Positions 41,667 through 53,151 of a stretch of DNA of 64,000 nucleotides are shown one piece after another. This DNA is from Rhizobacter sp. Root1221 (GTDB lineage Bacteria > Pseudomonadota > Gammaproteobacteria > Burkholderiales > Burkholderiaceae_C). Each line of letters starts with the position of its first letter. The stretch's first letter is position 1. A program made the position numbers and the translations under genes. The notes beneath the pieces were generated by a model. That model was not told the origin of the DNA. It ran no database searches and saw nothing but the letters and a program-made list of their open reading frames with translations. The stretch covers positions 28,147 to 92,146 of the forward strand of contig NZ_LMDI01000067.1 of the NCBI RefSeq assembly GCF_001425785.1, in the 5' to 3' direction.

Positions 41667-44380
41667 GACGGTTCTCCAATGGGCCCGTCGGCCTCGGGCA
41701 TGTCCAGGCGCGGTGGTTCGCCGCGCGGAATGTCGATGATAAAACGTGCTCCGCCACCCGATCGGGTCTCGCCCCGGATCGTGCCGCCGTGCGCTTCGAC
41801 GATCGCACGACAGATGGCCAGGCCGAGGCCCACGCCCGGGGTCGCACTTTCCTTCCTGCCGCGTTCGAACATCTCGAAGATGACCTCTTCCCGCTGGGCA
41901 GGCAGACCCGGCCCCTGGTCGTCGAGAACGATCCGGATGCGGTCACCCGCAACGGCTGCCCCGACATCGATCGAGGTACCCGGCGGCGTGTACTTGGCCG
42001 CGTTCTCCAGCAGATTGCAGAGCACGCGTTCGAACAGCGCGGGATCGACGTGGACCAAGGGAAGATCGTTCGGCAACCTGACCCTCACGCGGCCCGGGTC
42101 CAGCGTGCTTTGCATGGCACGGATGGCGCCGCCCAGGGCCTCTTCGAGAGGCAGCCATTGAAGGCGCAGCTGCACCTGGCCCGATTGCAGCCGGGCCATG
42201 TCCAGCAAGTTGGACACCTGCGAACTCATCCGGAATGCAGCCTCCCGCATGGCCTGCGCGATCTCCGCGGGACGCCCGCTCCCGCCTCCAGCGGTCATTG
42301 CCAGGGTATCGGCCATGCTGACGAGCGCGGCCAGAGGTGTGCGAAGGTCGTGCGAGATCGCGGCAAGCAACGAATGCCGCAATCGTTCCGACTCCATCTG
42401 CACGATGGTGGACTGAGCCACATCGACATAGTGGATGCGCTCGATCGAGATCGCGAGGAGAGAAGCGCACGTTTCCAGCAACTGCCGCTGCTCGGGACCC
42501 GCAAGCCGCGCCGGATCGCGGGGGCCGATCACGAGCACGCCGCGCATCCGCATCGGCGCCTTCAGGGGCAGGTACAGCACGGGTGACGCAGGCAGCGTGT
42601 TGGTGCCGTGCCCGGCAGCCTCGGCATGGTCGAACGCCCACTGGGCCACGCCGGCCTCGATGCCGTCGGGAAGATCCGCCACCGGAACGGGCGATGTCAC
42701 GCGGTCGTCGGGCCCCGCCACCATCAAGGCCACACGGGCGCCGAACTCCGATTTCAGGAATCGCGCCGCGATTTCGGCGATCTGCTGCGGCATCAATGCG
42801 CCAGACAGGTCTCGCGACATCTCATAGAGCGCGCGAACGCGTTCCTCGCGAGACGTCGCGACGCTGGCCTGGAACTTCAGGCCGGCGGTCAGTTGCCCGA
42901 TCACGAGCGCGACCACCAGCATGACCGCGAAGGTCAACAGGTACTGGGCGTCACCGACACTGAACGTGAACCGGGGCGGCACGTAGAAAAAGTCGAATGC
43001 CCCCACGCTGAGGAACGCCGCGAGCACCGCCGGGCCGCGGCCGAACCGCACGGCGACGAACACCACCGCGAGCAGGAAGAGCATCACGATGTTCGTCAGT
43101 TCGAGCATCGAGTGCAGCGGCGCGGTGAACAGTGCCGCGCCGCCGCAGACGGCTGCGCTCCATGCGTAGGGCAACCACGGCGACTTCGGTTGCGGCCCCG
43201 GTGAGGCGGAGGCGGCATCGACTGGCCTCTGGCTTCGTTCGCGCGCCGGCAAGGCGATCTGGATGACGTCCAGGTCGACCCCCATCGCGCCAACGGCTTC
43301 GGCTAGCGTGGATCGCCAAGGGGGGACGCGGCGTTGGGTATCCCGCCCAAGGACGATCCGCGAAAGGTTGTGCTCGTGGGCGTACTTGACCACGGCCGCC
43401 GGCAGCGAACTGCCGGCCATGGTCGCGGTGTCGGCGCCCGACTCCTGGGCCAGCTTCAGCATGCGGAACACGTACTGCCGCGAGGCCTCCTGCAGCCGTT
43501 GCAGGCGCGGGGTCTCGACGTAGATGCAATGCCAGGGAACGTCGAGCTGTGCCGCCATGCGCGCCGTGGCGCGCACCAGCTTCTCGGTGCGGTCATCCGG
43601 ACCGATGCACAGGAGGAGTGCCTCCCGGGTCTGCCAAACGGGCGCCACCGACCGGGAGCGCCGGTAGTCCAGCATCTCGTCGTCGACACGGTCTGCGGTG
43701 CGGCGCAGGGCAAGCTCTCTCAGCGCGATCAGGTTGCCCTTGCGAAAGAAGTTCCGCACGGCCGTCGCTGCCTGCTGCGGCATGTAGACCTTGCCTTCCT
43801 TCAGCCGCTGCAGCAAGTCGTCCGGCGGCAGGTCGACGATGACCACCTCATCGGCTTCGTCGAACACCCGGTCAGGCACGGTCTCCCACACCTTGATGCC
43901 GGTGATGCCGCTCACCACATCGTTGAGCGTTTCCAGGTGCTGGACGTTGACCGTGGACCAGACGTCGATGCCAGCATCGAGCAGCTCTTCCACGTCCTGC
44001 CAACGCTTGGGATGCCGGGACCCTGCGACGTTGGAGTGCGCCAGTTCGTCCATCAGGATCAACTGCGGCGCCCGTTGCAGGGCGCCATCGAGATCGAACT
44101 CGGTTAGCGTCCGCTCGCGGTACGCCACCTGCCTGGGGGGAAGAATCTCGAGCCCGTCCACCAGGGCCTGCGTTTCGGCGCGGCCGTGCGTCTCCACGAC
44201 CCCGACGACCACGCCGACGCCTTGAGCGCGGGCGGCCCGGGCGGCCGACAGCATCGCGAAGGTCTTCCCCACCCCGGCGGATGCACCGAAGAAGATCTTG
44301 AACTTGCCCCTGCGGGCCTGCACCTCCTCTTCCTTGATGCGGGCCAGCAATTGATCGGGGTCCGGGCGCTGATGGGTCAT
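41663..44380 (-). CDS. kdpD: KdpD sensor histidine kinase
   Basis: 905 residues from ATG 44380; a 40-codon in-frame extension upstream is discarded because it overlaps a small ORF and KdpD proteins begin near MxxxRPDPDxLL. N-terminal KdpD domain with Walker A GASAGVGKT and Walker B-like LILMDELAHSN, a universal-stress-like domain (ALLLCIGPDDRTEKLV), four short membrane helices (DUF4118, about 445-560), a GAF-like region, HisKA with H677 (AAISHDLRTPL) and HATPase motifs NLLENAAKY, DDQGPGL and GVGLGLAIC. It senses K+ limitation in the inner membrane and controls KdpE. Confidence 0.96.
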   Translation of the reverse strand: MTHQRPDPDQLLARIKEEEVQARRGKFKIFFGASAGVGKTFAMLSAARAARAQGVGVVVGVVETHGRAETQALVDGLEILPPRQVAYRERTLTEFDLDGALQRAPQLILMDELAHSNVAGSRHPKRWQDVEELLDAGIDVWSTVNVQHLETLNDVVSGITGIKVWETVPDRVFDEADEVVIVDLPPDDLLQRLKEGKVYMPQQAATAVRNFFRKGNLIALRELALRRTADRVDDEMLDYRRSRSVAPVWQTREALLLCIGPDDRTEKLVRATARMAAQLDVPWHCIYVETPRLQRLQEASRQYVFRMLKLAQESGADTATMAGSSLPAAVVKYAHEHNLSRIVLGRDTQRRVPPWRSTLAEAVGAMGVDLDVIQIALPARERSQRPVDAASASPGPQPKSPWLPYAWSAAVCGGAALFTAPLHSMLELTNIVMLFLLAVVFVAVRFGRGPAVLAAFLSVGAFDFFYVPPRFTFSVGDAQYLLTFAVMLVVALVIGQLTAGLKFQASVATSREERVRALYEMSRDLSGALMPQQIAEIAARFLKSEFGARVALMVAGPDDRVTSPVPVADLPDGIEAGVAQWAFDHAEAAGHGTNTLPASPVLYLPLKAPMRMRGVLVIGPRDPARLAGPEQRQLLETCASLLAISIERIHYVDVAQSTIVQMESERLRHSLLAAISHDLRTPLAALVSMADTLAMTAGGGSGRPAEIAQAMREAAFRMSSQVSNLLDMARLQSGQVQLRLQWLPLEEALGGAIRAMQSTLDPGRVRVRLPNDLPLVHVDPALFERVLCNLLENAAKYTPPGTSIDVGAAVAGDRIRIVLDDQGPGLPAQREEVIFEMFERGRKESATPGVGLGLAICRAIVEAHGGTIRGETRSGGGARFIIDIPRGEPPRLDMPEADGPIGEPS

Positions 44381-44429
44381 GGGATGCGCGGCAGCGGCAG
44401 GGGACGCGGCCCGTTGGGATGGCAGGAGT

Positions 44430-44573
44430 TCATTTTCTGCTTCTGAGGATACGCGAGGCCTTGCGAGTGGCCCCGGAGGTCCCGATAAGCCACCAGGCAC
44501 AGACCAGCGGCACGATGGCCGCCGCCAGTGCCAGCAAGATGCCCTGCCAGTCGCAGACCTGCAAGGGCGTCAT
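44430..44573 (-). CDS. 47-residue single-helix membrane ORF between kdpC and kdpD
   Basis: A short frame starts at ATG 44573, three bases after the kdpC stop, and ends at TGA 44430, 49 bases before kdpD. It encodes MTPLQVCDWQGILLALAAAI, then VPLVCAWWLIGTSG and a strongly basic tail (ATRKASRILRSRK): one membrane helix with a positive cytosolic end. No strong Shine-Dalgarno is visible because the start sits inside the kdpC end. Not a known kdp gene; it could be a regulator or stabiliser of Kdp, or a chance frame. Confidence 0.5.
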   Translation of the reverse strand: MTPLQVCDWQGILLALAAAIVPLVCAWWLIGTSGATRKASRILRSRK

Positions 44574-44576
44574 GGA

Positions 44577-45155
44577 TCAGGCCGGCCGCTGCCGGTCGAG
44601 TTCGATGTTCAGCATGAGCACATTGACCCGCGGCTCTCCGAGCACGCCGAGGAACCTGCCTTCCGTGTGACGTGCAATCGCCTCCTTGACCTGGCCGGGA
44701 GACAGCTTTCGGACCCGCGCCACACGTTCGGCCTGGTACGCCGCGGCCGCCACGCTGATGTGCGGGTCGAGCCCGCTGCCCGACGCGGTGACGAGGTCCA
44801 CCGGTACCGGCCGGCCGTTCGTGGGGTCGGCCGCCTTCAAGGCCTCGACGCGGGACTTCACGGCATCGGTGAGTGCCGGGTTCAGGGGACCCTGGTTCGA
44901 GCCGCCCGAGCCCGCCGCGTTGTAGGGCATCGGGCCCGTGGCGGACGGACGGCCCCAGAAGTACTTGGGGTCGGTGAAGTTCTGGCCGATCAGCGTGGAG
45001 CCGACGACCTTGCCGTCCACCTTGATCAGGCTGCCTGCCGCCTGGTCGGGGAACACGATGGAGGCAGCGCCCGTGACCAGCGCAGGATAGGCCAGCCCGG
45101 TCACGACCGACATCAGCACGAACAGTGTCACAGCGGGACGAATGAGGTTCTTCAT
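44577..45155 (-). CDS. kdpC: KdpC, K+-ATPase accessory subunit
   Basis: 192 residues. One N-terminal membrane helix ([26 protein letters not shown]), then the periplasmic domain with the family segments [60 protein letters not shown] and [11 protein letters not shown]. KdpC assists ATP binding and K+ affinity of the KdpB pump. Starts 14 bases after kdpB. Confidence 0.96.
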   Translation of the reverse strand: MKNLIRPAVTLFVLMSVVTGLAYPALVTGAASIVFPDQAAGSLIKVDGKVVGSTLIGQNFTDPKYFWGRPSATGPMPYNAAGSGGSNQGPLNPALTDAVKSRVEALKAADPTNGRPVPVDLVTASGSGLDPHISVAAAAYQAERVARVRKLSPGQVKEAIARHTEGRFLGVLGEPRVNVLMLNIELDRQRPA

Positions 45156-45169
45156 GTTCTTTCTCCAGA

Positions 45170-47287
<2,118 letters not shown>

Positions 47288-47297
47288 GTTGTTTCGC

Positions 47298-49088
47298 TCA
47301 TTTCCACAGCATCAGGTGCTCGGCGACCGGCCCGAGGGCGAGTGACGGCACGTAGTTCAGCAGACCGACCAGGAGCACGGTGCCGATCAGCAGCGTGACA
47401 AACAGCACGCCGTGCGTCGGCATCGTGCCGTCGGTGACGGCCAGGCGCTTCTTCGCAGCCAGCGATCCGGCAATGGCCAGCACCGGCACGATCACGCCGA
47501 AGCGGCCGAACCACATCGCGATCGCCAGCATCACGTTGTAGAAGGGGGTGTTGGCCGACAGGCCGCCGAAGGCACTGCCGTTGTTGTTCGCGGCCGAGGT
47601 GAAGGCGTAGAGGATCTCGGTGAACCCATGGGTTCCCGGGTTCGCCACGCCAGCGCGCCCGGCGTCTGCCATGACCGCCACGGCGGTGCCGAGCAGGACC
47701 AGCAGCGGCGTCACCAGGATGGCCATCGACGCCATCTTCATCTCGTGCGCTTCGATCTTCTTGCCCAGGTACTCTGGCGTGCGCCCGATCATCAGGCCGG
47801 CGATGAACACCGCCAGGATGGCGAACACCAGCATGCCGTACAGACCGGTTCCCGTGCCACCGAAGATCACCTCGCCGAGCTGCATGTTGACAAGGGGCAC
47901 CATCCCGCCCAGCGGCGTGAACGAATCGTGCATGCCGTTGACCGCCCCGCAGGAGGCCGCCGTGGTGATGGTGGCGAACAGCGCGGACTCGGCAATGCCG
48001 AAGCGGGTCTCCTTGCCCTCCATGTTGCCGCCGGCCTGGACAGACGTCACCGACTGGTCGACACCGAGCGCGGCAAACTGCGGGTTGCCCTGGGCCTCGA
48101 AGGCCGTGGTGGCCACCACGCTGGCAATGAACATCACACCCATCGCCGTGAGGATCGTCCACCCTTGCCGGGAATCGCCAACCATGCGGCCGAACACGAA
48201 GCACAGGGCCGCGGGGATCAGGAAGATGGCCAGCATCTGGATGAAGTTGGACAGTGGCGTCGGGTTCTCGTACGGATGCGCGGAGTTCGCGTTGAAGAAC
48301 CCGCCCCCATTCGTGCCCAGCATCTTGATGGCCAACTGGGATGACGCCGGCCCCATCGCGAGGGTCTGGGTGGACGTGACCTGGTCCTCGAGCACCGGCT
48401 CGCCTGCGGCATTCTTCAGGGGCTGCCCATCCTGATCCAGCTTCGGCGTCTGGTACTTCACCGGCTCCAGCGTGGTCACGGATTGATAGCTGTCGAAGTT
48501 CTGGATGCCCCCCTGTTGCACCTGCACCAGGGCCAGCAGGAACGACAACGGCAGCAGGACCCACAGGGTGATGCGCGTCAGGTCGACCCAGGCGTTGCCG
48601 ATCGTCTTGACGCTGTGGCGTGCGATGCCGCGGATCAGCGCGATGACAACCACGATGCCGGTCGCGGACGACAGGAAGTTCTGGACCGTGAGGCCGAGCA
48701 TCTGGGTGAGGTAGCTCATGGTGGATTCGCCGCCATAGCCCTGCCAGTCGGTGTTCGTCACGAAGCTGATCGCCGTGTTGAACGACGAGTCCGGCGTCAC
48801 GTTGCCCATGCCTTGGGGATTGAGCGGCAGCCAGAGCTGCAAGCGCTGCAATGCATAGATGGCCAGCACACCGAGCCCGTTGAAGATGAGGAGGGCCAGC
48901 GCATACTGCAACCAGCCCATCTCGGCTTCGGGTTTGATGCCGCACAGGCGGTAGAGAACGTTCTCGATGCGCGCCACCGCCTTGAAGCGGCCTTCCATCA
49001 CGTGGGCGATGTAGCGCCCCAAGGGCAGCGAGAGCAGCAGCAGCGCGACGCTGAACGCGGCCAGCAAGGCCCAGGCATGGGCGCTCAC
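47298..49088 (-). CDS. kdpA: KdpA, K+-translocating subunit
   Basis: 596 residues, ten predicted helices. Four degenerate selectivity-filter loops can be seen ([63 protein letters not shown]), as in KdpA and related SKT channels. The start is GTG 49088, overlapping the kdpF stop (GTGA), so the two are translationally coupled. Confidence 0.97.
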   Translation of the reverse strand: MSAHAWALLAAFSVALLLLSLPLGRYIAHVMEGRFKAVARIENVLYRLCGIKPEAEMGWLQYALALLIFNGLGVLAIYALQRLQLWLPLNPQGMGNVTPDSSFNTAISFVTNTDWQGYGGESTMSYLTQMLGLTVQNFLSSATGIVVVIALIRGIARHSVKTIGNAWVDLTRITLWVLLPLSFLLALVQVQQGGIQNFDSYQSVTTLEPVKYQTPKLDQDGQPLKNAAGEPVLEDQVTSTQTLAMGPASSQLAIKMLGTNGGGFFNANSAHPYENPTPLSNFIQMLAIFLIPAALCFVFGRMVGDSRQGWTILTAMGVMFIASVVATTAFEAQGNPQFAALGVDQSVTSVQAGGNMEGKETRFGIAESALFATITTAASCGAVNGMHDSFTPLGGMVPLVNMQLGEVIFGGTGTGLYGMLVFAILAVFIAGLMIGRTPEYLGKKIEAHEMKMASMAILVTPLLVLLGTAVAVMADAGRAGVANPGTHGFTEILYAFTSAANNNGSAFGGLSANTPFYNVMLAIAMWFGRFGVIVPVLAIAGSLAAKKRLAVTDGTMPTHGVLFVTLLIGTVLLVGLLNYVPSLALGPVAEHLMLWK

Positions 49089-49177
49089 GAGAATTTCTCC
49101 GGTTGCAGAAGTGCTGCCACCAGGTACACCAGCAGCGCGGCGGACACGAAGCCGCCCAGGATGACCATCCCGCTCAT
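49085..49177 (-). CDS. kdpF: KdpF, small Kdp subunit
   Basis: A 30-residue single-helix peptide: [20 protein letters not shown] followed by [10 protein letters not shown]. The LVYLxxALLxPExF ending is the KdpF signature. KdpF packs against KdpA and stabilises the complex. Its ATG overlaps the stop of the tiny upstream ORF, and its TGA overlaps the kdpA GTG. Confidence 0.93.
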   Translation of the reverse strand: MSGMVILGGFVSAALLVYLVAALLQPEKFS

Positions 49178-49269
49178 GTCTTGCTTCCTTCCAGCTTGGC
49201 GCAACCCACGGCGAAGCCGACCATCACGAGCCAGACTGCCACCGCGAGTGCAAGGTAAAAAGCGTCCAT
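49174..49269 (-). CDS. 31-residue membrane ORF heading the kdp operon
   Basis: ATG 49269 is preceded by GGAGG seven bases upstream, the best Shine-Dalgarno in the operon. It encodes [20 protein letters not shown] followed by [11 protein letters not shown]: one membrane helix, with a Cys near its end. Its TGA overlaps the kdpF ATG, so kdpF is translated through it. It is distinct from KdpF. It may be an extra subunit or a leader peptide that drives kdpF translation. Confidence 0.72.
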   Translation of the reverse strand: MDAFYLALAVAVWLVMVGFAVGCAKLEGSKT

Positions 49270-49457
49270 CGTTCGCCCTCCAATACAGAAGGCTTCATCG
49301 TAGGAAGGAGCGCATCAAGATCGTGACAATTTGCGGGCGCCGGCCATAAAGAAAGCATCAAGACGCACGGCGCCGGCACGGCGAGACCTTCGCCATCCCG
49401 GCGCGTTCGCGGTCGGAAAACACATGGCCTTCCAATGTCACTTCGAGGTGAGGGAGG

Positions 49458-49551
49458 ACGTTCTACGCTGTCGAGAGAAGCGTTGAGGCGGAGCGATCAG
49501 GCCAGATGTGACCGGAACCTCGCCGCGCCCGGACGCAGTGGGTCCCGGCGT
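49458..49551 (+). repeat. 95-bp direct repeat, copy A
   Basis: Starts ACGTTCTACGCTGTCGAGAG and ends GTGGGTCCCGGCGT. It is nearly identical to copy B at 49696-49790, with a few substitutions and one or two indels. Its right end carries half of the REP-like palindrome. Non-coding; probably an interspersed element. Confidence 0.85.
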
Positions 49552-49654
49552 TCGCCCACTGCTGTCCGGGGAAATTCAACCCGAATGGCTGCGTTGCCAG
49601 CAGGCATCGAAGGTACAGCCGATTCACCGATGGGTCGACTCGATCGCAGCGTTG

Positions 49655-49680
49655 TCATCCCGGTGAAAACCGGGACCCAC
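49655..49680 (+). repeat. REP-like palindrome, forward copy
   Basis: TCATCCCGG-N8-CCGGGACCCAC with stem CCCGGT/ACCGGG and loop GAAA (49659-49674). The same unit occurs inverted at 49777-49802. Such TCATCCCGG..CCGGGA units are a common style of bacterial interspersed palindrome. Confidence 0.75.
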
Positions 49681-49695
49681 TGGCAGCGGGACCAA

Positions 49696-49790
49696 ACGTT
49701 CGACGCTGTCGAGAGAAGCGTTGAGGCGGGGGGTATCAGGCCAGATGTGACCGGAACGTCGCCTCGCCTGGACGCAGTGGGTCCCGGCGT
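49696..49790 (+). repeat. 95-bp direct repeat, copy B
   Basis: Second copy of the element at 49458-49551, starting ACGTTCGACGCTGTCGAGAG and ending GTGGGTCCCGGCGT. Its right end runs into a complete inverted REP-like palindrome, whereas copy A keeps only the left half of that palindrome. Confidence 0.85.
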
Positions 49791-49802
49791 CCGCCGGGAT
49801 GA
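49777..49802 (-). repeat. REP-like palindrome, inverted copy
   Basis: Reverse complement of the unit at 49655-49680 with a different central sequence: stem CCCGGC/GCCGGG (49783-49798), loop GTCC. Together the two copies frame about 100 bp in inverted orientation, as in REPIN-type doublets. Confidence 0.75.
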
Positions 49803-49873
49803 CCCGAGATCTTCCCCGGACATCAGTGGGCGAGCACCGTGCCCTCAAGACCCCCGGAGCCGGGTGAAAAGCC

Positions 49874-51748
49874 TCATATCTGCACACGCGTCCCCAACTC
49901 GACCACGCCGTTGTGCGGGAGTCGCAGGAAATCCCCCACGCTGCCGGCATTGCGCGCCATCGTGGCAAACATGGCCTCGCGCCAGAAGGCCATGCCTGCG
50001 CCGCGTGTCGGGATCACGATCTCCCGGCTCAGGAAATATGAGAGGGCGGACTGGTCGATGGCGAGCCCTTCGCGCATGCAAAGGCGCAGTGCACGCGGGA
50101 CGTCGGGCTCGTCCTTGAAGCCGAAGTTCACTTGCACCCTCCAGAATCCCTCGACCAGAGGTTCCACTTGCAGGCGCTCCTCCTCGGGCACCCACGGCAC
50201 CTCCTGGAAGCGCACGGTGAGAATCACGTTCTGCTCGTGCAGCACCTGGTAGTGCTTGAGGTTGTGCAGCAGCGCCTGCGGCACCGTATCAGGATTGCCC
50301 ACTGCATAGACCGCGGTCCTCGGGGTGCGGCGCACATGCTCGTCGTCCACCAGTTGCCTGATGAAAGGCAACAGCTCCGGGTCGTCGCGCCGGATGTGCT
50401 CGATCAGCAATTCGCGGCCACGCCGCCAGGTCGCCATCACCGCGAAGATGACGCTGCCGAGGACGATGGGAAACCACCCGCCCTGCCAGAACTTGAGCGC
50501 GCACGAAATCACGAGCACGGCATCGACCAGCAGGAACGCGCCGGTCGCCGCCCAGGCGAGTGACAGCGGATACCCCCAGGCATGCCGAACGACAAAGAAC
50601 GTGAGCAAGGTGGTGATGAACATCGTGACCGTGACCGCGATGCCATACGCAGACGCAAGCGCGGAAGAGCTTCCGAAACCCACCATCGCAAGCAGCACCG
50701 CCACCATCACCACCCAGTTGACGAGGGGAACATAGATTTGCCCGACCTCCTTGTCCGAGGTGTGCAGCACTCGCATGCGTGGCAGCAGCCCCAGCTGGAT
50801 CGCCTGCTTGGTCAGTGAGTAGGCACCGGAGATCGTGGCTTGGGATGCAATCACCGAGGCCAAGGTCGCAAGCACGACCGCGGGAATCAGCCAGGCCGGC
50901 GGGAAGAGCCGGAAGAATGGGTTTTCGAGCGCGGTGGCATCGCTCATGAGCAGAGCGCCCTGCCCCATGTAGTTGAGCGCCAGCGCCGGGAGCACGAAGG
51001 TGCTCCAGGCCAGGCGGATGGGTTTCTTGCCGAAATGCCCCATGTCCGCATACAGCGCCTCGGCGCCCGTCAATGCCAGGACGATCGACCCCATGACGAG
51101 AAACAGGTGCCACCCGCGCGCCTGCATGAATTCAATGGCCCGCAACGGATTGAGGGCCGCCAGGATGGCCGGGTACTGGACGATCTGCACCACGCCGGTG
51201 ATGGCGAGGACAGCGAACCACACGACGACGATGGGGCCAAACAGCTTGCCGACGATCGCGGTGCCGTAGCGCTGCCCGAGAAACAGCCCGATGATCACAG
51301 CCGTCGAGATGGGCAGCACATACGGTTTGAGCGCAGGCGTGATCGTTTCCAACCCCTCCATGGCACTCAGAACGGAAATCGCCGGCGTGATCACGGCATC
51401 GCCGTAGAAGAGCGCCGCACCGAGGACGCCAATCAGAAGGAGAATCGTGTGACGCTTGGGCGTGCTCCCTGCCGCCTTGGCCGCGAGCGCGGTCAGCGCC
51501 ATGATGCCGCCTTCGCCTCGGTTGTCGGCACGCAGGATCAGCACCACGTACTTGAGCGTCACCACCACCATCAAAGCCCACAGGATCGTCGAAACCGCAC
51601 CCACGATGTTCGCGGCATCGAGGGCGAGCGAATGGGCCGGGTTGAAGACCTCCTTCATGGTGTACAGAGGGCTCGTGCCGATGTCACCGTAGACGACCCC
51701 CAGCGCGCTCAGCGTGAGAACTCCTAGACCCTGTCGAGTTGGCTGCAT
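49874..51748 (-). CDS. kup: Kup K+ uptake transporter
   Basis: 624 residues. Twelve N-terminal helices beginning with the family motif [23 protein letters not shown], then [58 protein letters not shown] and NYMGQGALL. The C-terminal cytosolic part is about 190 residues. Kup imports K+ with H+ and works at low pH or under constitutive conditions, complementing the inducible Kdp pump encoded just downstream on the same strand. Confidence 0.96.
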   Translation of the reverse strand: MQPTRQGLGVLTLSALGVVYGDIGTSPLYTMKEVFNPAHSLALDAANIVGAVSTILWALMVVVTLKYVVLILRADNRGEGGIMALTALAAKAAGSTPKRHTILLLIGVLGAALFYGDAVITPAISVLSAMEGLETITPALKPYVLPISTAVIIGLFLGQRYGTAIVGKLFGPIVVVWFAVLAITGVVQIVQYPAILAALNPLRAIEFMQARGWHLFLVMGSIVLALTGAEALYADMGHFGKKPIRLAWSTFVLPALALNYMGQGALLMSDATALENPFFRLFPPAWLIPAVVLATLASVIASQATISGAYSLTKQAIQLGLLPRMRVLHTSDKEVGQIYVPLVNWVVMVAVLLAMVGFGSSSALASAYGIAVTVTMFITTLLTFFVVRHAWGYPLSLAWAATGAFLLVDAVLVISCALKFWQGGWFPIVLGSVIFAVMATWRRGRELLIEHIRRDDPELLPFIRQLVDDEHVRRTPRTAVYAVGNPDTVPQALLHNLKHYQVLHEQNVILTVRFQEVPWVPEEERLQVEPLVEGFWRVQVNFGFKDEPDVPRALRLCMREGLAIDQSALSYFLSREIVIPTRGAGMAFWREAMFATMARNAGSVGDFLRLPHNGVVELGTRVQI

Positions 51749-51796
51749 TCTCTGCTTTCCATGGTTGTGGGGGCCGTGGCTGTAGTTGTGGTTGGG

Positions 51797-53149
51797 CTAG
51801 ATGTGAGTGTCTTCGACCGGATCCCCGTCTTCCGGCACGAACACCATGCCGGTCTTGGCGTTGTAGTCCATCAAGCCCGCGTAGCGGCCCCAGGCGATCA
51901 TCGTCTCGAAGATCTTCTCCGGGTTGTCATACGGCAAGGCGCTGCCGATGTCCTTGATCACGCGCTCGGCCTCGACTTCTTCGTACTCCTTGAGCAGCGC
52001 GATGATGATGTGGAACAGCCGGAGCTTGAAGACCTGTTCCTCGAAGATCGCGCGCTTTCCGAGGCGGTCGGCAGCGACAAACTTCCGCCCGAGCTCCGTG
52101 AAGCGCACTTCCTGCCGGGGCGTATCGATCAGCTCGAGGATCTCGGCGGCCTTGAGGATGGTGATGGTCTCGCCAAACTCCTTTCCGATCTCATCGGAAA
52201 TGTCATAGATGTTGGACAGGTCCGGCGAGTCGCTGAGAATGCTCATCAGCCCCAGGATCTGCCCCACGGGCACCAGTGGAATCGATTCCATGCGCGTGCG
52301 GGCGCGCGAGACGGGCTCGCCCTTCACGGGCGTCTCCGGCGGCAGGTCGGGCAGCGTCATCGTGGTGATGCATTCGTGGATCACGCTGACCAATCGCTGG
52401 AACTCGGGGTCCTTGCTGTCGCGCGGATAGGGCAGCTTGTTCTCGAGCACGAGGCCGATGCGCCCCGGGCGCGGAAACACCACCACGATGCGCGTGGCCA
52501 TCTCCACCGCCTCTTCGATGTTGTGCGTGACCATGAAGACCGAGCTCAGATCGCCGCCCGGGTCGCGCCACAGGCTGATCAGCTCCTGCCGGAGGTTCTC
52601 CGCCGTCAGCACGTCCAGCGCGCTGAAAGCCTCGTCGAGGCACAGCAGCTTGGGCTGGGAAACCAGCGCACGCGCAATGCCCACCCGCTGCCTCATGCCG
52701 CCCGACAGTTCGCGCGGGAAGGCCGAGTGGTAGTTGCCCAGCCCGATCAGCTCGATCGCCCGGTCGACGGCCGCGTCGCGCTCGGTGCGGCTGATCTTTC
52801 TCGACATCAGGCCCACCGCCACGTTCTGCTCGACCGTGAGCCACGGATAGAGCGCGAAAGTCTGGAAGACCACCGAAGCATCGGGATTCACGCCGTTGAG
52901 CGACTTGCCGTTGGCCAGCGCCCTGCCCGATGTGGGCACGATCAGGCCCGTGAGGCAACGCAGGATGGTCGACTTGCCCGAACCGGACTGCCCCAGCAGC
53001 GCAAGGAACTCGCCTTCGCTGACGGCCAGGTCGATGTTGTCGAGCACCTTGAGTTCGTGGTTTCCCGCGGTCATGAAGGTCTTGGTGACGGCGCAGAGCT
53101 GGGCCACCGGCACGGCCGGCTCCCGCAATGAAGGCGTGGGCGTGTTCAT
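51797..53149 (-). CDS. ABC transporter ATPase with AAA-associated C-terminal domain
   Basis: 450 residues from ATG 53149, three bases after the permease gene. The first 260 residues are a nitrate/sulfonate/taurine-type ATPase: Walker A LGQSGSGKST, Q-loop FQTFALYPW, signature LSGGMRQRVGIARAL, Walker B LLCLDEAFSALD and the switch His (VTHNIEEA). The last 160 residues (QILGLMSILSDSPDLSNIYD; GKEFGETITILKAAEILELI; RAIFEEQVFKLRLFHIIIALL) fit the AAA-associated domain found behind some of these ATPases. No solute-binding gene is adjacent. Confidence 0.9.
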   Translation of the reverse strand: MNTPTPSLREPAVPVAQLCAVTKTFMTAGNHELKVLDNIDLAVSEGEFLALLGQSGSGKSTILRCLTGLIVPTSGRALANGKSLNGVNPDASVVFQTFALYPWLTVEQNVAVGLMSRKISRTERDAAVDRAIELIGLGNYHSAFPRELSGGMRQRVGIARALVSQPKLLCLDEAFSALDVLTAENLRQELISLWRDPGGDLSSVFMVTHNIEEAVEMATRIVVVFPRPGRIGLVLENKLPYPRDSKDPEFQRLVSVIHECITTMTLPDLPPETPVKGEPVSRARTRMESIPLVPVGQILGLMSILSDSPDLSNIYDISDEIGKEFGETITILKAAEILELIDTPRQEVRFTELGRKFVAADRLGKRAIFEEQVFKLRLFHIIIALLKEYEEVEAERVIKDIGSALPYDNPEKIFETMIAWGRYAGLMDYNAKTGMVFVPEDGDPVEDTHI

Positions 53150-53151
53150 GT

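Larger units (their letters stand above)
49270..49873. other. gene-free 604-bp gap between kup and kdp, with repeats
   Basis: No credible coding sequence. It must hold the kdp promoter near its left side; TTGTCA at about 49321-49326 (minus strand) could be a -35 but no matching -10 was found. The right half is filled with the two 95-bp direct repeats and the REP-like hairpins listed separately. Confidence 0.6.

Noticed and set aside
49435..50118. 227-codon + strand frame across the kup-kdp gap
   Set aside because: Consists of the 95-bp repeats and the antisense of kup; composition is not coding.
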